NCBI GenBank assembly: GCA_023014335.1
Contig: JAECYW010000009.1
Span: 1,302,001 to 1,366,000 of the forward strand
Length of the DNA: 64,000 nt
DNA from: Galerina marginata
Taxonomy: Eukaryota > Basidiomycota > Agaricomycetes > Agaricales > Galerinaceae
Direction of reading: 5' to 3'
In this document: positions 45,901 to 56,645 of the stretch, one piece after another
How positions within the stretch are numbered: position 1 is the stretch's first letter
Layout: each line of letters begins with the position of its first letter
Position numbers and translations under genes: made by a program
Notes under the pieces: model-generated
What the model was told of the DNA's origin: nothing
The model's database searches: none
Seen by the model: the letters and a program-made list of their open reading frames with translations, nothing else

Positions 45901-48900
45901 AAAGAAATGTTCTTTCGATAGTTTGGCTTTGTCCATGTCGCTGTCAGACTTATTACCAGATCCTTCAAATGTTTTCTTCATTGTCTCTACGTAGCCAGCG
46001 CGTTTGAGAATTCTGTCGATTTCATGACGCTGTGCTTCTAACTTTTTGTAACCATTTCCTGGCGTTAATGCATTTTGGGTATACTCCTCCGATGCAAATT
46101 CGTTGTAATAGTCATCTGTCACTGTCTTTCCTTTATCACTAGTATGAGAGTGGCGGGTTCCTGACAAGAAGGCAAGCGATGCTTTCGCCCTTTTTTTGGA
46201 GTGATGATCGTCTCGGGCATCCAGGCATTCGTACCTGAGGTTGAAATTGTCCATCAGTTGTTTCTCTCTGATGCTGAACTGATGGTCGTCATAAGCGGTC
46301 TTCCATGATATGTCATCCGTTTTCAAGTCATTTTTGTTTCTCCATGGCTTGAATAACGTCAACATCGTGGCGTGGTAGTATTCAAGATCGTCAGAGTCGC
46401 GTCGTGGCAATCCTCCACCCAAAAAATTGGGTACCACGCGCTGCAGGGCTGTTTCATCAAAAAGCACTTCATGCGTATAAAATAAAGGGTGACCGAGACT
46501 AAAACTGCTATCAAGCATAATGGAAAGAACGACTTTTTGGTCGTTGTCGGACATGTCTACGATTGCCTTCGGAACCAGTCCGTCCGATTCCCAGCGGCAG
46601 TCCATCATTTCAGGGTTGTATTTGGTTAGAAGGAATTGCAATATGGCGACCTCACTTGCTTCTCGTTTAATTTTTTTGTAACCCTGCGTCCAGCAATAGA
46701 GACTTGTATTGGGAAAACGTGCAGGTCTATACCTATAATCATCAACATTTGATTTAATATAGAACTTGTCGTTGTCCTGTCCCAACATGACTCGTTGGTC
46801 ATCGTCGAGATCCATATCTAGGGTGTCTTCGTTTCTTTGTACATTCGCGTCTGGTTGCGGCTCGGTGGCATATACCGCCTGTACGAAAGATCTCCAGTAG
46901 AAGGGTTTAAACTTATGACTTGTATAGTAGTCAGGATTTCCGAGAAGATACATTGATGCCATAGGGCTTCCAATTTCCATTTTTGTAGATAGTGAATTGA
47001 CGATAGAGAGCAGTGTTCTTCTTGCCTGGGTTAAAGGTTCGTTTGTGTTTATCGCCTCGTCCTTTTTTTTCATTAAGACATCGTAAGCTGTTGAGAACAA
47101 CTGATGACTTTTTAAGGACTGTTTTGTTATGTAGTCCGTCACATACGCAATGACGGCCTTGATTGCGGTACCCGATAAAAGGCTTGTGACGTCAGTATTT
47201 GATCTCATAACATAGGTTAGCGCCGGTGAGAAAGTGTTTATCATTGGCTCATTTTTCTTCAAAAAGATATGGCCGTCCTCTTTATCCACCACGGTATATT
47301 CGTAAGTTTCCCTTGGAAATCGAGCCGCGCAGGAACCATCCTTTGTTAAGCATCCTTTGACACTACTTTTGCCTTTGCTTTCCAGATCCGAATCGAGAGT
47401 ATTACCTCTCAAATTCTTCATTGATGCTCTGCACTTATGAACGTTAGACCGTAGAACCAAGTTATCTACCTCGTCTTTGTAATGTTGAATCCATTCCTGC
47501 GTTTTTGGACATTGAGAACACCCAGAACAAACGATATTTTGACATAACGTAGGTGGCATCATTGGAAGGAGCAATGTTGGGTCATTCCTATCGGCCATAT
47601 GACTTTGTGGAAGCTTATCCCCGTCCACCTTTTTTCGGACATCCTCCATCGATCCTGTCAAAAAGTCTCCGGTGTGTACACTTTCGAGGTAGTCGACCAA
47701 ACTCTTTTGAAATGCGTCTTCGCCAGCTTTCAGCTTCTCTCGCATTTCATGTGGAGACAGAGAATTTGCAATCCATAAAAGAATGTGTAAATGCAAGGTT
47801 AATCGTCCTTGCTGTTCAACCATACCGTAGTACGCATCTGTTTTCCCGTATATTCCGGAGTTATCGCCATCTACGCCTAATATGTGTCGAAGAAACATTT
47901 GGACCATGAAATGAAAGAAGCGCGCAGCGGCAACAGGATTCTGCGCGATTAACATGTTTCTTTGCTGTGGTGTGAGAGGAATATTAGGGGTGAATTTCAC
48001 ATCTTGATTGGCGTAATAGATACACAGTGGGTTTTTGACGTCGGCGGGCGAAAACGTTATAAACCATAAAGGTGCGCCTTTAAAGGACATCAAAGACCAC
48101 AGTTCACTTCTCCGGTACTTCTTGCTAGAAAGTGAGCCCTGGACCTGTCCACCCACATGATCAAGTTGATCTAAGAGCGCGAAGCAAGCTTTCTCATCAT
48201 CGTTGTCGGGTTTAAATGAACCTCCTGCAAGCAATTTCGCCGACACATTAATTAAGGCGTGAGGGTTAAGATTATCAAGTTTTCGTGCGATCTCAGGGAA
48301 GGTAATTCTTTTGGCGGTTAAAAAACTGCCTGTCACTGCATTTTTTATTTGTTCATGATTAAATGCCACAATTGGGAAATTGACGTCTACTTGGAACCGT
48401 TTGTCGTAATACATTAAGAGTTGCTTCTTTTGAGATGCCTCACTGATTTTTTTCCTAAGATGCCTTTGGCCAATGCCTCCTTTGCCATAAGGAAATAGCC
48501 ATGGAAACATCTTAGGATATGCCTGCGGGTTATTATACATGGATTGCGGAAGTGGATCATGTCCTATGCCGAGAACCTTTCCTTTAGCTTGAAGGTGTCG
48601 CAGAGCAATAGCTTTCATAGCTTTGGTATCCATGGTCGAATATTCTTCCCCAGTTAGCCCATTTACTGTAAAAGGGCAAGGGCCGCTCTCAGTGCCTTCC
48701 TCCAACTCATTATCGTCGATACTCATTGCGCTTGGTATCTTATTGGACTCACCACTTGTACGATAGAAATCGACTTCTACTGGTATACCCCATTCAGGAT
48801 ATTGTCTTAGGTTTTCTTGAGAAATTGCCAAGTCATGATAATCGACGTGGTTAAGTTTCAACCAGTCCAATGCCTTGGCTACTTTGTTCCGACGAACCAG

Positions 48901-51108
48901 CAAAGGTGTCCTCGAAAAATCGTCTGGTGTTGGTGCAGAACTACCCATGAATACGAAAGCCAAAACATCGTCAATTTCCGCAACCGGCGGAGGTAATGTG
49001 TGATACACTTTTGCTGTTGGACTGCTGAGCATGACCACATTTGCTATCATTTTGGCTCTTCCTGAGGCGACCCTCACGAGACACCGATTATGTCTGACTT
49101 TGGCTATAAGCATTTGCTCCGCAAAAGTAAGGTTTTTGAGCTCTTCTGGCACTTTTCCCAGCCAGAATCCGTTAGCCAATGCGTTTATTGGTAGTTTACC
49201 TTTTTGTAATGTAATGTCGCATTTAGAACAGATTCCCGTGCATTTGTCGGCGAAGATGGGACCGGTTAGCGTTTGAATTGGGTCACTCATTTGGAATCTT
49301 TCTTGTCTGGTGAATTCTCCACTAAGAATCGACAAGTCGTATGAAACATTATCCACCGGTATTAAATCTAGGATAGGTGTGAGCATTCCACACACGGCGC
49401 ACCCTTGTTCCTCCACACTTTTAGGGAGAAGGTCCGTTGCGCATGCTGTTATGACACTGTGCGTCTTTTCCTGTGAGAGTGGTGTTGGTGGAAAAGGAGT
49501 GTTTTCGTTCTGAGGAGGGTTGTCGTTGTATCTCCAGAAGGATACAAAACGAGTACAATTCGAACAGTTGTGTGTCAATAGTGCGTGCTTTAGAAGGGAG
49601 GCAGGGAGAGGTTGTCCGTTATCGGCACCGATATTATGGGATCTCGCAATGGTATGTAAATCGTCAGTGTCGAGAATGGAGGCCAAAGTCTTAATGGGGA
49701 CATCAGCGATGAACGAATGGTCTACTTGCATGTGGTCATCATATGGGGCATAACCTGCGAATTTGACAGGATCCCAATCGTTCTGCTCTCTATTTTGACC
49801 ATGCACGCTATATTGGGCAATATCTCCATAGAGGACACCTCGGCGATAGTATATTTTGGACACTTTCGCTTCTTGACGACTGTGTTTCGAGGGGACGACG
49901 GGAGACCCTTTGGTTTCCTTTGTTTCTTGCCGAACGTGTTTCGAGGCGACGGTAACAGGGATTACATTGGCAAAAATTTGATAATAAGTTTCGCAGTTTG
50001 GGCAAGAATGCTCCGGCTCAATTTTGACCATTATTTCTGCCCTTGTCAGTCTACTAGGTATATCATAACCGTGACGTCGTGCACAAACCCTTAGGTCTTT
50101 TGTGAGCATGAATCTACAAGCAATGTGAAGTGGCATTTGTGTTGACAACCAGTTCGGATTTTCTTTTAGTATCACGTCCTTAGATGTCTCTCTGCAGTAT
50201 CGGACATATCTATACTCTTGAAAGTTAAGCATCGTATTAGGTACGTATGCCTGTAGTTCTATTCTTGAAATCAATTGACTATTTCTACCTCCCCCAAACA
50301 GGCGGTTGACAGCGGAGCATGTTTTTAAATATTGTGTTTGTTTCGATGTTACAATGCGGAGAGGCCTCTGATAACTTGCATGCGCATCACGCTGGACATT
50401 ATTAAGCCAATATCGATATGTTTTTGATCTATGAGTGTTAGCTTTGGACATAAAATTTTCAATAAAGCTCTGCCAGCCTAGTGGACAATACGTTTCTGAC
50501 ATGTTCCTACGCCAATGGTACTCTGTTTTCCGAATGACGCCTTTTATAGCATTTAAAGCGGACTGTCTCACCAGCCTTAATGTTCGAAATATCGCTTTGG
50601 ATTCACCCCCCCAAAGAGGGATTGAACAACGAGACCGAAGCAGCGGGTGATTTTTAACAACTGGTTTACAATCATTTATACGCCAAATTTTTATCCAATT
50701 TTTTATCAAATTCAAATCAGCGCTAACGGCGCGAATCGAGTGACTGTCAACATTCAGAAAAAAAGTGTGAGCTTCGTCGCCTTTCCAAGTTCGTCCCGAG
50801 TATGTCGCCTTTCCAAGCTCAGCAATACTGTGCAAGCTACATTTGCTGTCAACCAAATTGTCGGTGGATTGAATACCTTCCGGTTTGGTTCGAATGAGAA
50901 AAGGGTTGGAAAAGGGTGAGATCGTGATTTCTTGCTTGATGATGGCGTCGATAATGTTTATCTGGGAAAAAGGAGTACCTAAAGCGCTATTCAACAGAGA
51001 GTGGATGAAGATATAAATGACTTTTAACTCACTATATCCGGACGGTCCATATACTTGAGTCGAGCTCATACACAACCAAGCGAAGAGTAAGGATATCAGC
51101 GTGATCAT
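42952..51108 (-). CDS. Helitron Rep/helicase with C-terminal USP-like peptidase domain
   Basis: About 2700 residues in two exons; a 54-nt in-phase intron at 50979-51032 leaves the frame open. Order: signal-peptide-like start (MITLISLLFAWLC); DUF6570-like region near residues 580-790; Helitron_like_N with HUH motif GRLTLHLHILLW near 1120; Cys-rich zinc part; Y2 motif AYVTDYITK near 1340; PIF1 helicase with GGMGGTGKST near 1865 and IIIDELSML; then TALSRG. After residue 2480 a peptidase-like region has WSCAYDALYFILYNAW, CxxC pairs and a late His (HIWFHDG). The protein should nick and unwind DNA for rolling-circle transposition. The full open frame suggests a recently active copy. Boundaries in DNA are not fixed. 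Confidence 0.9.
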   Translation of the reverse strand: MITLISLLFAWLCMSSTQVYGPSGYSELKVIYIFIHSLLNSALGTPFSQINIIDAIIKQEITISPFSNPFLIRTKPEGIQSTDNLVDSKCSLHSIAELGKATYSGRTWKGDEAHTFFLNVDSHSIRAVSADLNLIKNWIKIWRINDCKPVVKNHPLLRSRCSIPLWGGESKAIFRTLRLVRQSALNAIKGVIRKTEYHWRRNMSETYCPLGWQSFIENFMSKANTHRSKTYRYWLNNVQRDAHASYQRPLRIVTSKQTQYLKTCSAVNRLFGGGRNSQLISRIELQAYVPNTMLNFQEYRYVRYCRETSKDVILKENPNWLSTQMPLHIACRFMLTKDLRVCARRHGYDIPSRLTRAEIMVKIEPEHSCPNCETYYQIFANVIPVTVASKHVRQETKETKGSPVVPSKHSRQEAKVSKIYYRRGVLYGDIAQYSVHGQNREQNDWDPVKFAGYAPYDDHMQVDHSFIADVPIKTLASILDTDDLHTIARSHNIGADNGQPLPASLLKHALLTHNCSNCTRFVSFWRYNDNPPQNENTPFPPTPLSQEKTHSVITACATDLLPKSVEEQGCAVCGMLTPILDLIPVDNVSYDLSILSGEFTRQERFQMSDPIQTLTGPIFADKCTGICSKCDITLQKGKLPINALANGFWLGKVPEELKNLTFAEQMLIAKVRHNRCLVRVASGRAKMIANVVMLSSPTAKVYHTLPPPVAEIDDVLAFVFMGSSAPTPDDFSRTPLLVRRNKVAKALDWLKLNHVDYHDLAISQENLRQYPEWGIPVEVDFYRTSGESNKIPSAMSIDDNELEEGTESGPCPFTVNGLTGEEYSTMDTKAMKAIALRHLQAKGKVLGIGHDPLPQSMYNNPQAYPKMFPWLFPYGKGGIGQRHLRKKISEASQKKQLLMYYDKRFQVDVNFPIVAFNHEQIKNAVTGSFLTAKRITFPEIARKLDNLNPHALINVSAKLLAGGSFKPDNDDEKACFALLDQLDHVGGQVQGSLSSKKYRRSELWSLMSFKGAPLWFITFSPADVKNPLCIYYANQDVKFTPNIPLTPQQRNMLIAQNPVAAARFFHFMVQMFLRHILGVDGDNSGIYGKTDAYYGMVEQQGRLTLHLHILLWIANSLSPHEMREKLKAGEDAFQKSLVDYLESVHTGDFLTGSMEDVRKKVDGDKLPQSHMADRNDPTLLLPMMPPTLCQNIVCSGCSQCPKTQEWIQHYKDEVDNLVLRSNVHKCRASMKNLRGNTLDSDLESKGKSSVKGCLTKDGSCAARFPRETYEYTVVDKEDGHIFLKKNEPMINTFSPALTYVMRSNTDVTSLLSGTAIKAVIAYVTDYITKQSLKSHQLFSTAYDVLMKKKDEAINTNEPLTQARRTLLSIVNSLSTKMEIGSPMASMYLLGNPDYYTSHKFKPFYWRSFVQAVYATEPQPDANVQRNEDTLDMDLDDDQRVMLGQDNDKFYIKSNVDDYRYRPARFPNTSLYCWTQGYKKIKREASEVAILQFLLTKYNPEMMDCRWESDGLVPKAIVDMSDNDQKVVLSIMLDSSFSLGHPLFYTHEVLFDETALQRVVPNFLGGGLPRRDSDDLEYYHATMLTLFKPWRNKNDLKTDDISWKTAYDDHQFSIREKQLMDNFNLRYECLDARDDHHSKKRAKASLAFLSGTRHSHTSDKGKTVTDDYYNEFASEEYTQNALTPGNGYKKLEAQRHEIDRILKRAGYVETMKKTFEGSGNKSDSDMDKAKLSKEHFFQPAKWLSAYGWKSVVRSVRDTFLSKRRRNSTEHRDRLNGLPPNYKGKPREDIRLLDKDYFSTNYRARTAEAQKIMDDAQKKAGLNERQNRAFRIITNHASSLAPKQLKMHLGGMGGTGKSTLIHALRDFFEKRGEEARYLIMAPTGSAAVQLNGSTYHYSLGIRDNGRESWNFDEQSDLRDARERLTGVEYIIIDELSMLSCSDLFKISERLCRVTNNHDEVFGGLNVILLGDFGQLPPVGGKSLYDKTVAFLAPRHSPKDQEALLGRAIWHQFTTVVMLKENMRQKEQSAEDAKFRQLLYNLRYRACTKEDINFLLSRRIEITGTGPTTSNENIRNAPIITSLNVHKDRINDLGVRRWAKDHGQELHDFYSIDYFHERGRKETRHNPSPIHVLNPALQEGLWSLPPSASREQVPAKLTLCVGLPVMIRNNDAVELCITKGQEAVVVGWDAEKKLGEKECLNTLFVRLVKPPRPIEIPGLPLNVVPIPATVVTVDINMPQDGHHQSIKRCQVNVLPCFAMTDYASQGRTREWNAVYLRFSKSHQAIYTALSRGATAKGTALLDSVDIRKLQGGISGYLRQEFRELEILDKITELRFLNKLPDGVLTELRNPTLRNFSKFQKELQEVENELHPALKATSSDTLPSRGNDETWDYSLSRKVIRKHIKSKIETENNKKRKASKTHNMGETRSKPIAKKAPTSKGYTEKENTTSTIMNNVIIGPRWDDINWSCAYDALYFILYNAWNEEKIERSEDWKLSILMHLLLNGFATNANDPEGNRDKVRSLVMHMYPDDFTTGRNGTDIFRLTKVLLGKPEISRTFVECNACGDASEYQHFKLTEYIEMQNPIYGIPQSINAQLMSRDLNKWICQNCFKQGTVSYTNHSRFAFHVPNIILIPIIHKDIIVDPYVHINSVNASYKLKGTIYYGNYHFTSKFIDSNQHIWFHDGMAGQNAKPEERALTDVGQNYMTTHGGNQCCMAIYYRSA

Positions 51109-51297
51109 GGTGGTGGAAGTCGGTAGAATAAAGATTCGTTGCGGACACCTGGCGCGCATCCTTGAGTATCGAGCACGTGTTTTTGGTTACTCCTCGGGCC
51201 GAGTCTGAACACCGTAACCGAAGATGATGTAAGCCGTTCTGGTTGGTTTCTGTTCACTCATTATTGTCAACGACAAAGCTCTCGAGATATTGCTGCG
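51109..51297. promoter_or_regulatory. Shared divergent promoter of Helitron and JmjC genes
   Basis: The Helitron protein starts at 51108 on the minus strand and the JmjC frame at 51298 on the plus strand, leaving 189 bp for both promoters. I saw no clear TATA or other named site in it. Confidence 0.4.
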
Positions 51298-54200
51298 ATG
51301 TCAGACGAAATGGAGATCGATCAAGACACAGGGGGTATTTGTGTATTCATTCTTAAGTGACTACCTCCATACTAACTTTCTCAATAGTGGTTGTTTCAAA
51401 GTGGTTATAACGCGTTATCTTGGGGTTTCTTAATCTGATTGACATTTTATAGCCTACGAAGAACGTCGACCGTGCTAGCCAGTTTCCCATGGCAAACGGA
51501 TGTTATTGTGAATGGTAGAAAATTTGAGAGCTTTTTTAGCGACGATGATTTCTTGATGGTACGTCCTTTCATTTCTCTTTGACATGACTGTTGATGTGTT
51601 CAACATTGGAGTAGCCGTTGGCGAAACGCATGGACTAAGTCTTCGCTCAATTAGACAAAACATTCGACAAAGACATATTCCAATTGAAGGAACTACTTGC
51701 AATGTCGAGGAAGGCCTCGGATCCAAGTAGGACAGCGATCATCAATGCATGTTCACTCGTCGTTTGCCTTCGGTTACTCGACGTTTCTGTGAAATCGAAA
51801 GGAATTCGAAAGAACATCAATATTCTCAAGCACGAGAAGGTCAAGTATAATAAGGGATCGCTTCGGGTGAGTAAACGTGTTAACTCAAGCACTGACGTCA
51901 TTATAATGACCTCGGCAGATTTGGGACAAATTTAGAGACTGGACACGGATATTAAAAGACTGTCGCGAGCTCGTCAACACCGTTTCAAGCATGTCAACCG
52001 ATCTCGCGGAAGTATCTCGGGGGAACAATTATTTGGCGCTTCTACGACATTCCATCGGTCTACGAAAGACGGATGGAGCTATTGCCATTATTCACAATTT
52101 CTTTGTAGCTGCCGCGTCCATTGCTCTTCTCGTCGATGGTCCCAAAGAAGTGGGCAATGAAGTAGTACCCGAAATTCCGGACCGACCAAAGCAATTTTTT
52201 GAGAGTATGATCGAGTATGTGTTTCTTTCCGAACTCATCGGTCGTGTTTTTCATGATAAACCCAGAAAAGTTTTATACAACGAGGACGACCCTATGGATC
52301 AAGACCAAGATTCTCTAGCTCTGAAGGCGGAATCTCATTTGACCCACGATCCATCGAGGAAAGGAACGTCGTACAACATGCGATCAGTATTGACGTTGTC
52401 GGCTTTACTTTCGCCTCTTTCACTGTTGACGCCGGTTCAGCTGATAACGACGTCTTGCAATAAGGGAGATATGATCATGGTGAGTACACGTCGTTGGTGT
52501 TATTCTATAACTAATTTCTTCGAAGTTGTCTAAGTCACTCGGTAATGACAAACCGTCGTTATTGGAGGATGTTGAGTTGAAACTCTGGGAAGCTTTAATG
52601 ACGGTTGCGGCTGGTAAACAGAGTCCTTTTCTTGCTCTAAAGTCGTTTCTCGACGACTTGGATTGGACGACTTTGGATGCGATGGAAGATCGCTCATGGT
52701 TTCATTCCAGTGAGCAAATAATTCTTGACTTGTAACGATGATAACTCTGACAGTGTATTGACAGTGAAGAAAGATGTTGTCTTGACAACTTATTCACAAT
52801 TGGAACCATCTTCGGCAATACCAACCGATTGGACGATGGCTGATCTCCATATCAGTAAGTTTTTCTAAGGCACTTCAAATTTTCGTGTCTCATGCATTTT
52901 CTAAGCATTACCACCGGCCATCAAAAACGAGAGTCAACCAGGTAAATTGTTTTGACTAGGTGTTGATAATTCATCTAAAAAGTTTTCCAGGCGAGCCTGG
53001 ACCCGGACCTGCCGTGGCCGATCTGCCTGATGACCCGCAGTCTGGTGGTCCATCAAATAATGGAAACGACGAGAATCAACCATCCAACATGGAAGACGAA
53101 GATGCCGACGGAGAGACAGGATCGATAGATGGCAATGTAGATAAGCAGCCGGTCCAGCCCAACAGTGGTCTCCGGATTACGCTTCCGCCGGCCAAACCAC
53201 AGCCGAAGGTGCGTTCATCGTTTCGACCATATTTGATGTCATATTAACGATTAATAGCCCAAAGATCCTAAAACAAAAACGAAAAACCCAAACCCCAAGA
53301 AGCCGAAGCCAAAGCCTGAGGGGAAGAATGGGAAGAAAACGGGATCTAATAAGCGTGGCCGACGTTATCTGACGATCCCACCTATCAAAAACGCATACAG
53401 GGATGTTTTACCCCCCTTACCTATAATTCGCGCTCAATCGGTGAAGGCGAAATATATTAAGATGGATCTTAAGGCGATCGCGGTATGTTACTTAACGTTC
53501 ATTCAGTTTATAAATTTATTGAAACAATGTAGGGTCCTCGGCTCAAGTCTGAACTACTGGAGGAGAAACGACCGGTCAGTTCCTTCATATCATTCTACGT
53601 CACTTACTCATTACTATTGATAGAGACACCCTCATCCAGAAAACCAAAGTTGCGTCGCTTATACCGCAAGCGGTGAAGAGCTCGAATTCCATGTTTACCT
53701 TCATGTATGTCTATTGGTGTCTTGAAATTATACTAATATGCTAAAGCTCTACACTTACAGACTGTTGCTGAGGTGGAGATGTTGCATTCGTTTATGGCGG
53801 CCGCTTCGAAGACTTGCGCGGACAAGCAGCCGTTCTTCATCAGGAAACCGAAGGAATCCATTTTCGCCTTGATGGAACACGCTGAATTCAAAGATAAACC
53901 ATGGGAAGACCTCTTAATGAGGATTCGTGAAAGAGTTCTGATCGTCCGTGATGGTCCTATCACCATTAACGAATTTGATGAGGAGGGGTTGAATGAATTG
54001 AGAGACCTCGAAGCCACGGTCTCTATTCAAGGTAATAAAAAAAACGATTTGTTTTCTTGAAATTGGCGTTCTTATATTTGCTTTCTTGTTGCAGACAAAT
54101 CTATAGAGGTCGTAGATGGAAACTACACGATACAAACCGTGAACGGAACGCTGAATGAGCTTTTGCTTGAATCTCGGAAGGCGGACGGCAAAATCCTCAA

Positions 54201-55759
54201 CTGCCTCGACTTGGGTATGGGGATGAACGGAGTCTATCCTACGCCCTTGTCGAGTGAAACTACGGCTTGGAAAGCAACTGAAGGTCTTCCGTATTGCAAA
54301 GGCGAAGATCTCCCCGGCGATCATCTACGATGGGCTCTCGCTGCCACGGGTGGTGCATTCCACGGTTGGCACATAGATAACGTTGGAGCTGGAACGTTTA
54401 TCAGTGTTCAAACGGGAGCCAAATTGTTTTTCATTGCAACTCCCAAATCGAACAACAACGCGGAATTGAATCTTTTTGTCAAAGACTTTGATCCCTTCAA
54501 GTCTAACACGTCAAAATGGGACGTCGAGGCTATAGTGCTAAAAGGTGGAGATACAATGTAAGTCGCATAATTCGTCATTTCAATCGTCTCACTAACAATC
54601 TGCAGTATTTTTCCTCCCGGTACCGTTCACGCTGTATATACCATCGATCCTTCGATATGCCTCGGAGGTCATATCTATCCATCGTCGACCCTCACACATT
54701 CGTTACTCGCGCACATCCGTTCGTTCATTCTCGCCGGATATATTACCAACACAGAGGTTGTGCTTCGTCGGGATATACATCATCGTATTATGTCCTTTAT
54801 TCACGACACCATGGTTGAAGGTCGTATCGTGCAAGCCAGCAAAGTTCGAGCGCACATCCCCATCATCACCGACTTTCGCTCCGTTATCAACGTATTATCT
54901 GGCTGTGCTCTCGCCATATTCGCCAATGCATTATCGACCGAGACTTACTCCTATCCTCACTCTCTGGAAGGAGAAGGTGACGATGACGAATTGCAACACT
55001 ATCGATATTTACAATGGGATCTGAACGACCTATCGGCGCTCGAACGAAGGAGATGTATTCATGGCCGAAGTCTGGCTTGGAAAATCATATTCTGGCTAAA
55101 GTCCCGCTATACCTTTCACGAAAACACGACGGCTGCTGAAGAGCCTGAAAGTGAAGACTCCGCCGAAACGAAACATGATTTCTACGATGACATCGTCGTG
55201 CCGTTCTTGGGCCATCTTTCACTCGCAATACTTGACTACCACACGAAAGCATCCAAGAAATTCGGATCTGTCAAGGGGATTCGAAAGCAATACCTGTGGA
55301 CACAATTAATGGGTTGTTTCCACAACAATCCTGAAATTATTGTATGGACAGAAACGCATGCGGATGACCGTCGAGAAAGTCTCCTTTACCCCTTCGATAC
55401 AGATTTCGCGGTTCGTCTTCTTGAGACCCCGGAAGATATCGAGTCAGGTGCGTAATTGACGCATTGTCATTGTAAATGCTCATTTCATTATAGGAGAGGA
55501 ATGCGCGGGCGAAACCTTACTTGATCAGCATTACTTCGATGGCGTTGTATCCGATTGGATCGTGTATGAGATAAGGCCAACAGGGACTGACGGGGAGTCT
55601 CCAGTGTCAGAATTGGCTGCTCGGTCCGACTTCCCCCGTAATATACATGTACAAACAGTTCATATTTCCTGTTTGTACTCGCACATTCTCTTCAACTATT
55701 ACGTTCATTCTCCGTCCTGCGCGTCTAACCCCGTTCCTATTGGAGCTAGGTTCTGTTAG
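51298..55759 (+). CDS. JmjC protein (JHDM1-like), C-terminally truncated by a TRIM
   Basis: A many-exon gene whose product exceeds 1000 residues. The start MSDEMEIDQDTG at 51298 leads to helical regions, a Pro/Lys-rich linker (53000-53400) and a JmjC domain: FHGWHIDNVGAGTF carries the H-x-D iron ligands and PPGTVHAVYT the distal His, with TGAKLFF the 2OG-anchor Lys. GGHIYPSST follows. This pattern matches the KDM2/JHDM1 branch, Fe(II)/2OG dioxygenases that demethylate histone lysine. Exon junctions around 51510-51660 are unresolved and may hide a frameshift. Near residue GESP the frame enters an LTR element and stops at 55757-55759. The original 3' end lies beyond, at 56651-56784. Confidence 0.75.
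55600..55604. repeat. Left target-site duplication of the TRIM
   Basis: TCCAG before the 5' LTR; the same five bases follow the 3' LTR at 56646-56650. Confidence 0.9.
55605..55758 (+). repeat. 5' LTR of the TRIM
   Basis: 154 bp, identical to 56492-56645. Confidence 0.9.
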
Positions 55760-56491
55760 GTTATGGGCCCCGCGCTTCATCTATCTTTCAGGGAGTCTTA
55801 TTTTGTGTCTGGCAGCGACAAAGTTTTGCGCCACATCATCATCTTGTGCCAGTTGCCAAATGGCTTCTGAAGACGCCCACAAAGCGTATATTAGGTTGGT
55901 TGGCCTAGTAGCTGCCATATAGTGTTTACATGCACATCATCTGGGGTTGGTTGGCCTAGTAGTCACCAAATTATGTTTCTGTCAACACATCCTGCATCCA
56001 GGTTGGCCAGCATTGCCACCTATCACCTCAACCATATACCCCCCTCATTCAGGCACCCAACTTGCCTCCATATCATCACATCCCATTCTTCAGTTCTTCA
56101 GCAGCTCATCACAGTGGACCCCCATCCTGGCTTCATTCAAGATTCAAGAAGCCCAAGTCAAGATTCAAGCTTCCTCATCATCTCATTCCATGACTCACAC
56201 CCCCCACATCATGGACCAGGCTTATGACCAGCCCACCTCTTTTTCCTACTCACCATTCACCATTTACCCATCTTGCCATCACCATCCTCATCATCATCAT
56301 CAATACCAATTTGGATGAAGACCTCAATTTCTCTTAGGATTCTTGGGAAGATCTTAGATGGGTTTACTTTCTTATTTTTCCAGATTTTTAGTGGGAGTTG
56401 CACTCATTTAATCACCTTCCCTTCCATACTTATTCAGTGGGAGTCTGCCCTATTTTTCTTTCTGCTTCTTCGGTCTCTCGCAGAGTGGGAG

Positions 56492-56645
56492 TGTCAGAAT
56501 TGGCTGCTCGGTCCGACTTCCCCCGTAATATACATGTACAAACAGTTCATATTTCCTGTTTGTACTCGCACATTCTCTTCAACTATTACGTTCATTCTCC
56601 GTCCTGCGCGTCTAACCCCGTTCCTATTGGAGCTAGGTTCTGTTA
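56492..56645 (+). repeat. 3' LTR of the TRIM
   Basis: 154 bp, identical to 55605-55758. It is preceded by a polypurine tract. Confidence 0.9.

Larger units (their letters stand above)
55605..56645 (+). mobile_element. TRIM-type LTR element, 1041 bp, inserted in the JmjC gene
   Basis: Two LTRs of 154 bp (55605-55758 and 56492-56645) start TGTCAG and end CTGTTA and are identical base for base. Directly after the 5' LTR, GGTTATGGGCCC (55759-55770) is complementary to the anticodon part of initiator tRNA-Met, as in Copia elements primed by half-tRNA. A purine run CAGAGTGGGAG (56481-56491) precedes the 3' LTR as a polypurine tract. The 733-bp inside has no gag or pol frame. A TCCAG duplication flanks it. 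It must have been moved by another element's proteins, and very recently because the LTRs are identical. Confidence 0.93.

Noticed and set aside
43436..49753. Plus-strand frames inside the Helitron
   Set aside because: They are shadows of the long minus-strand coding frame.
55605..55759. Coding exon of the JmjC gene ending ...ARFC
   Set aside because: This stretch is the 5' LTR of the TRIM; it only happens to be open in frame.
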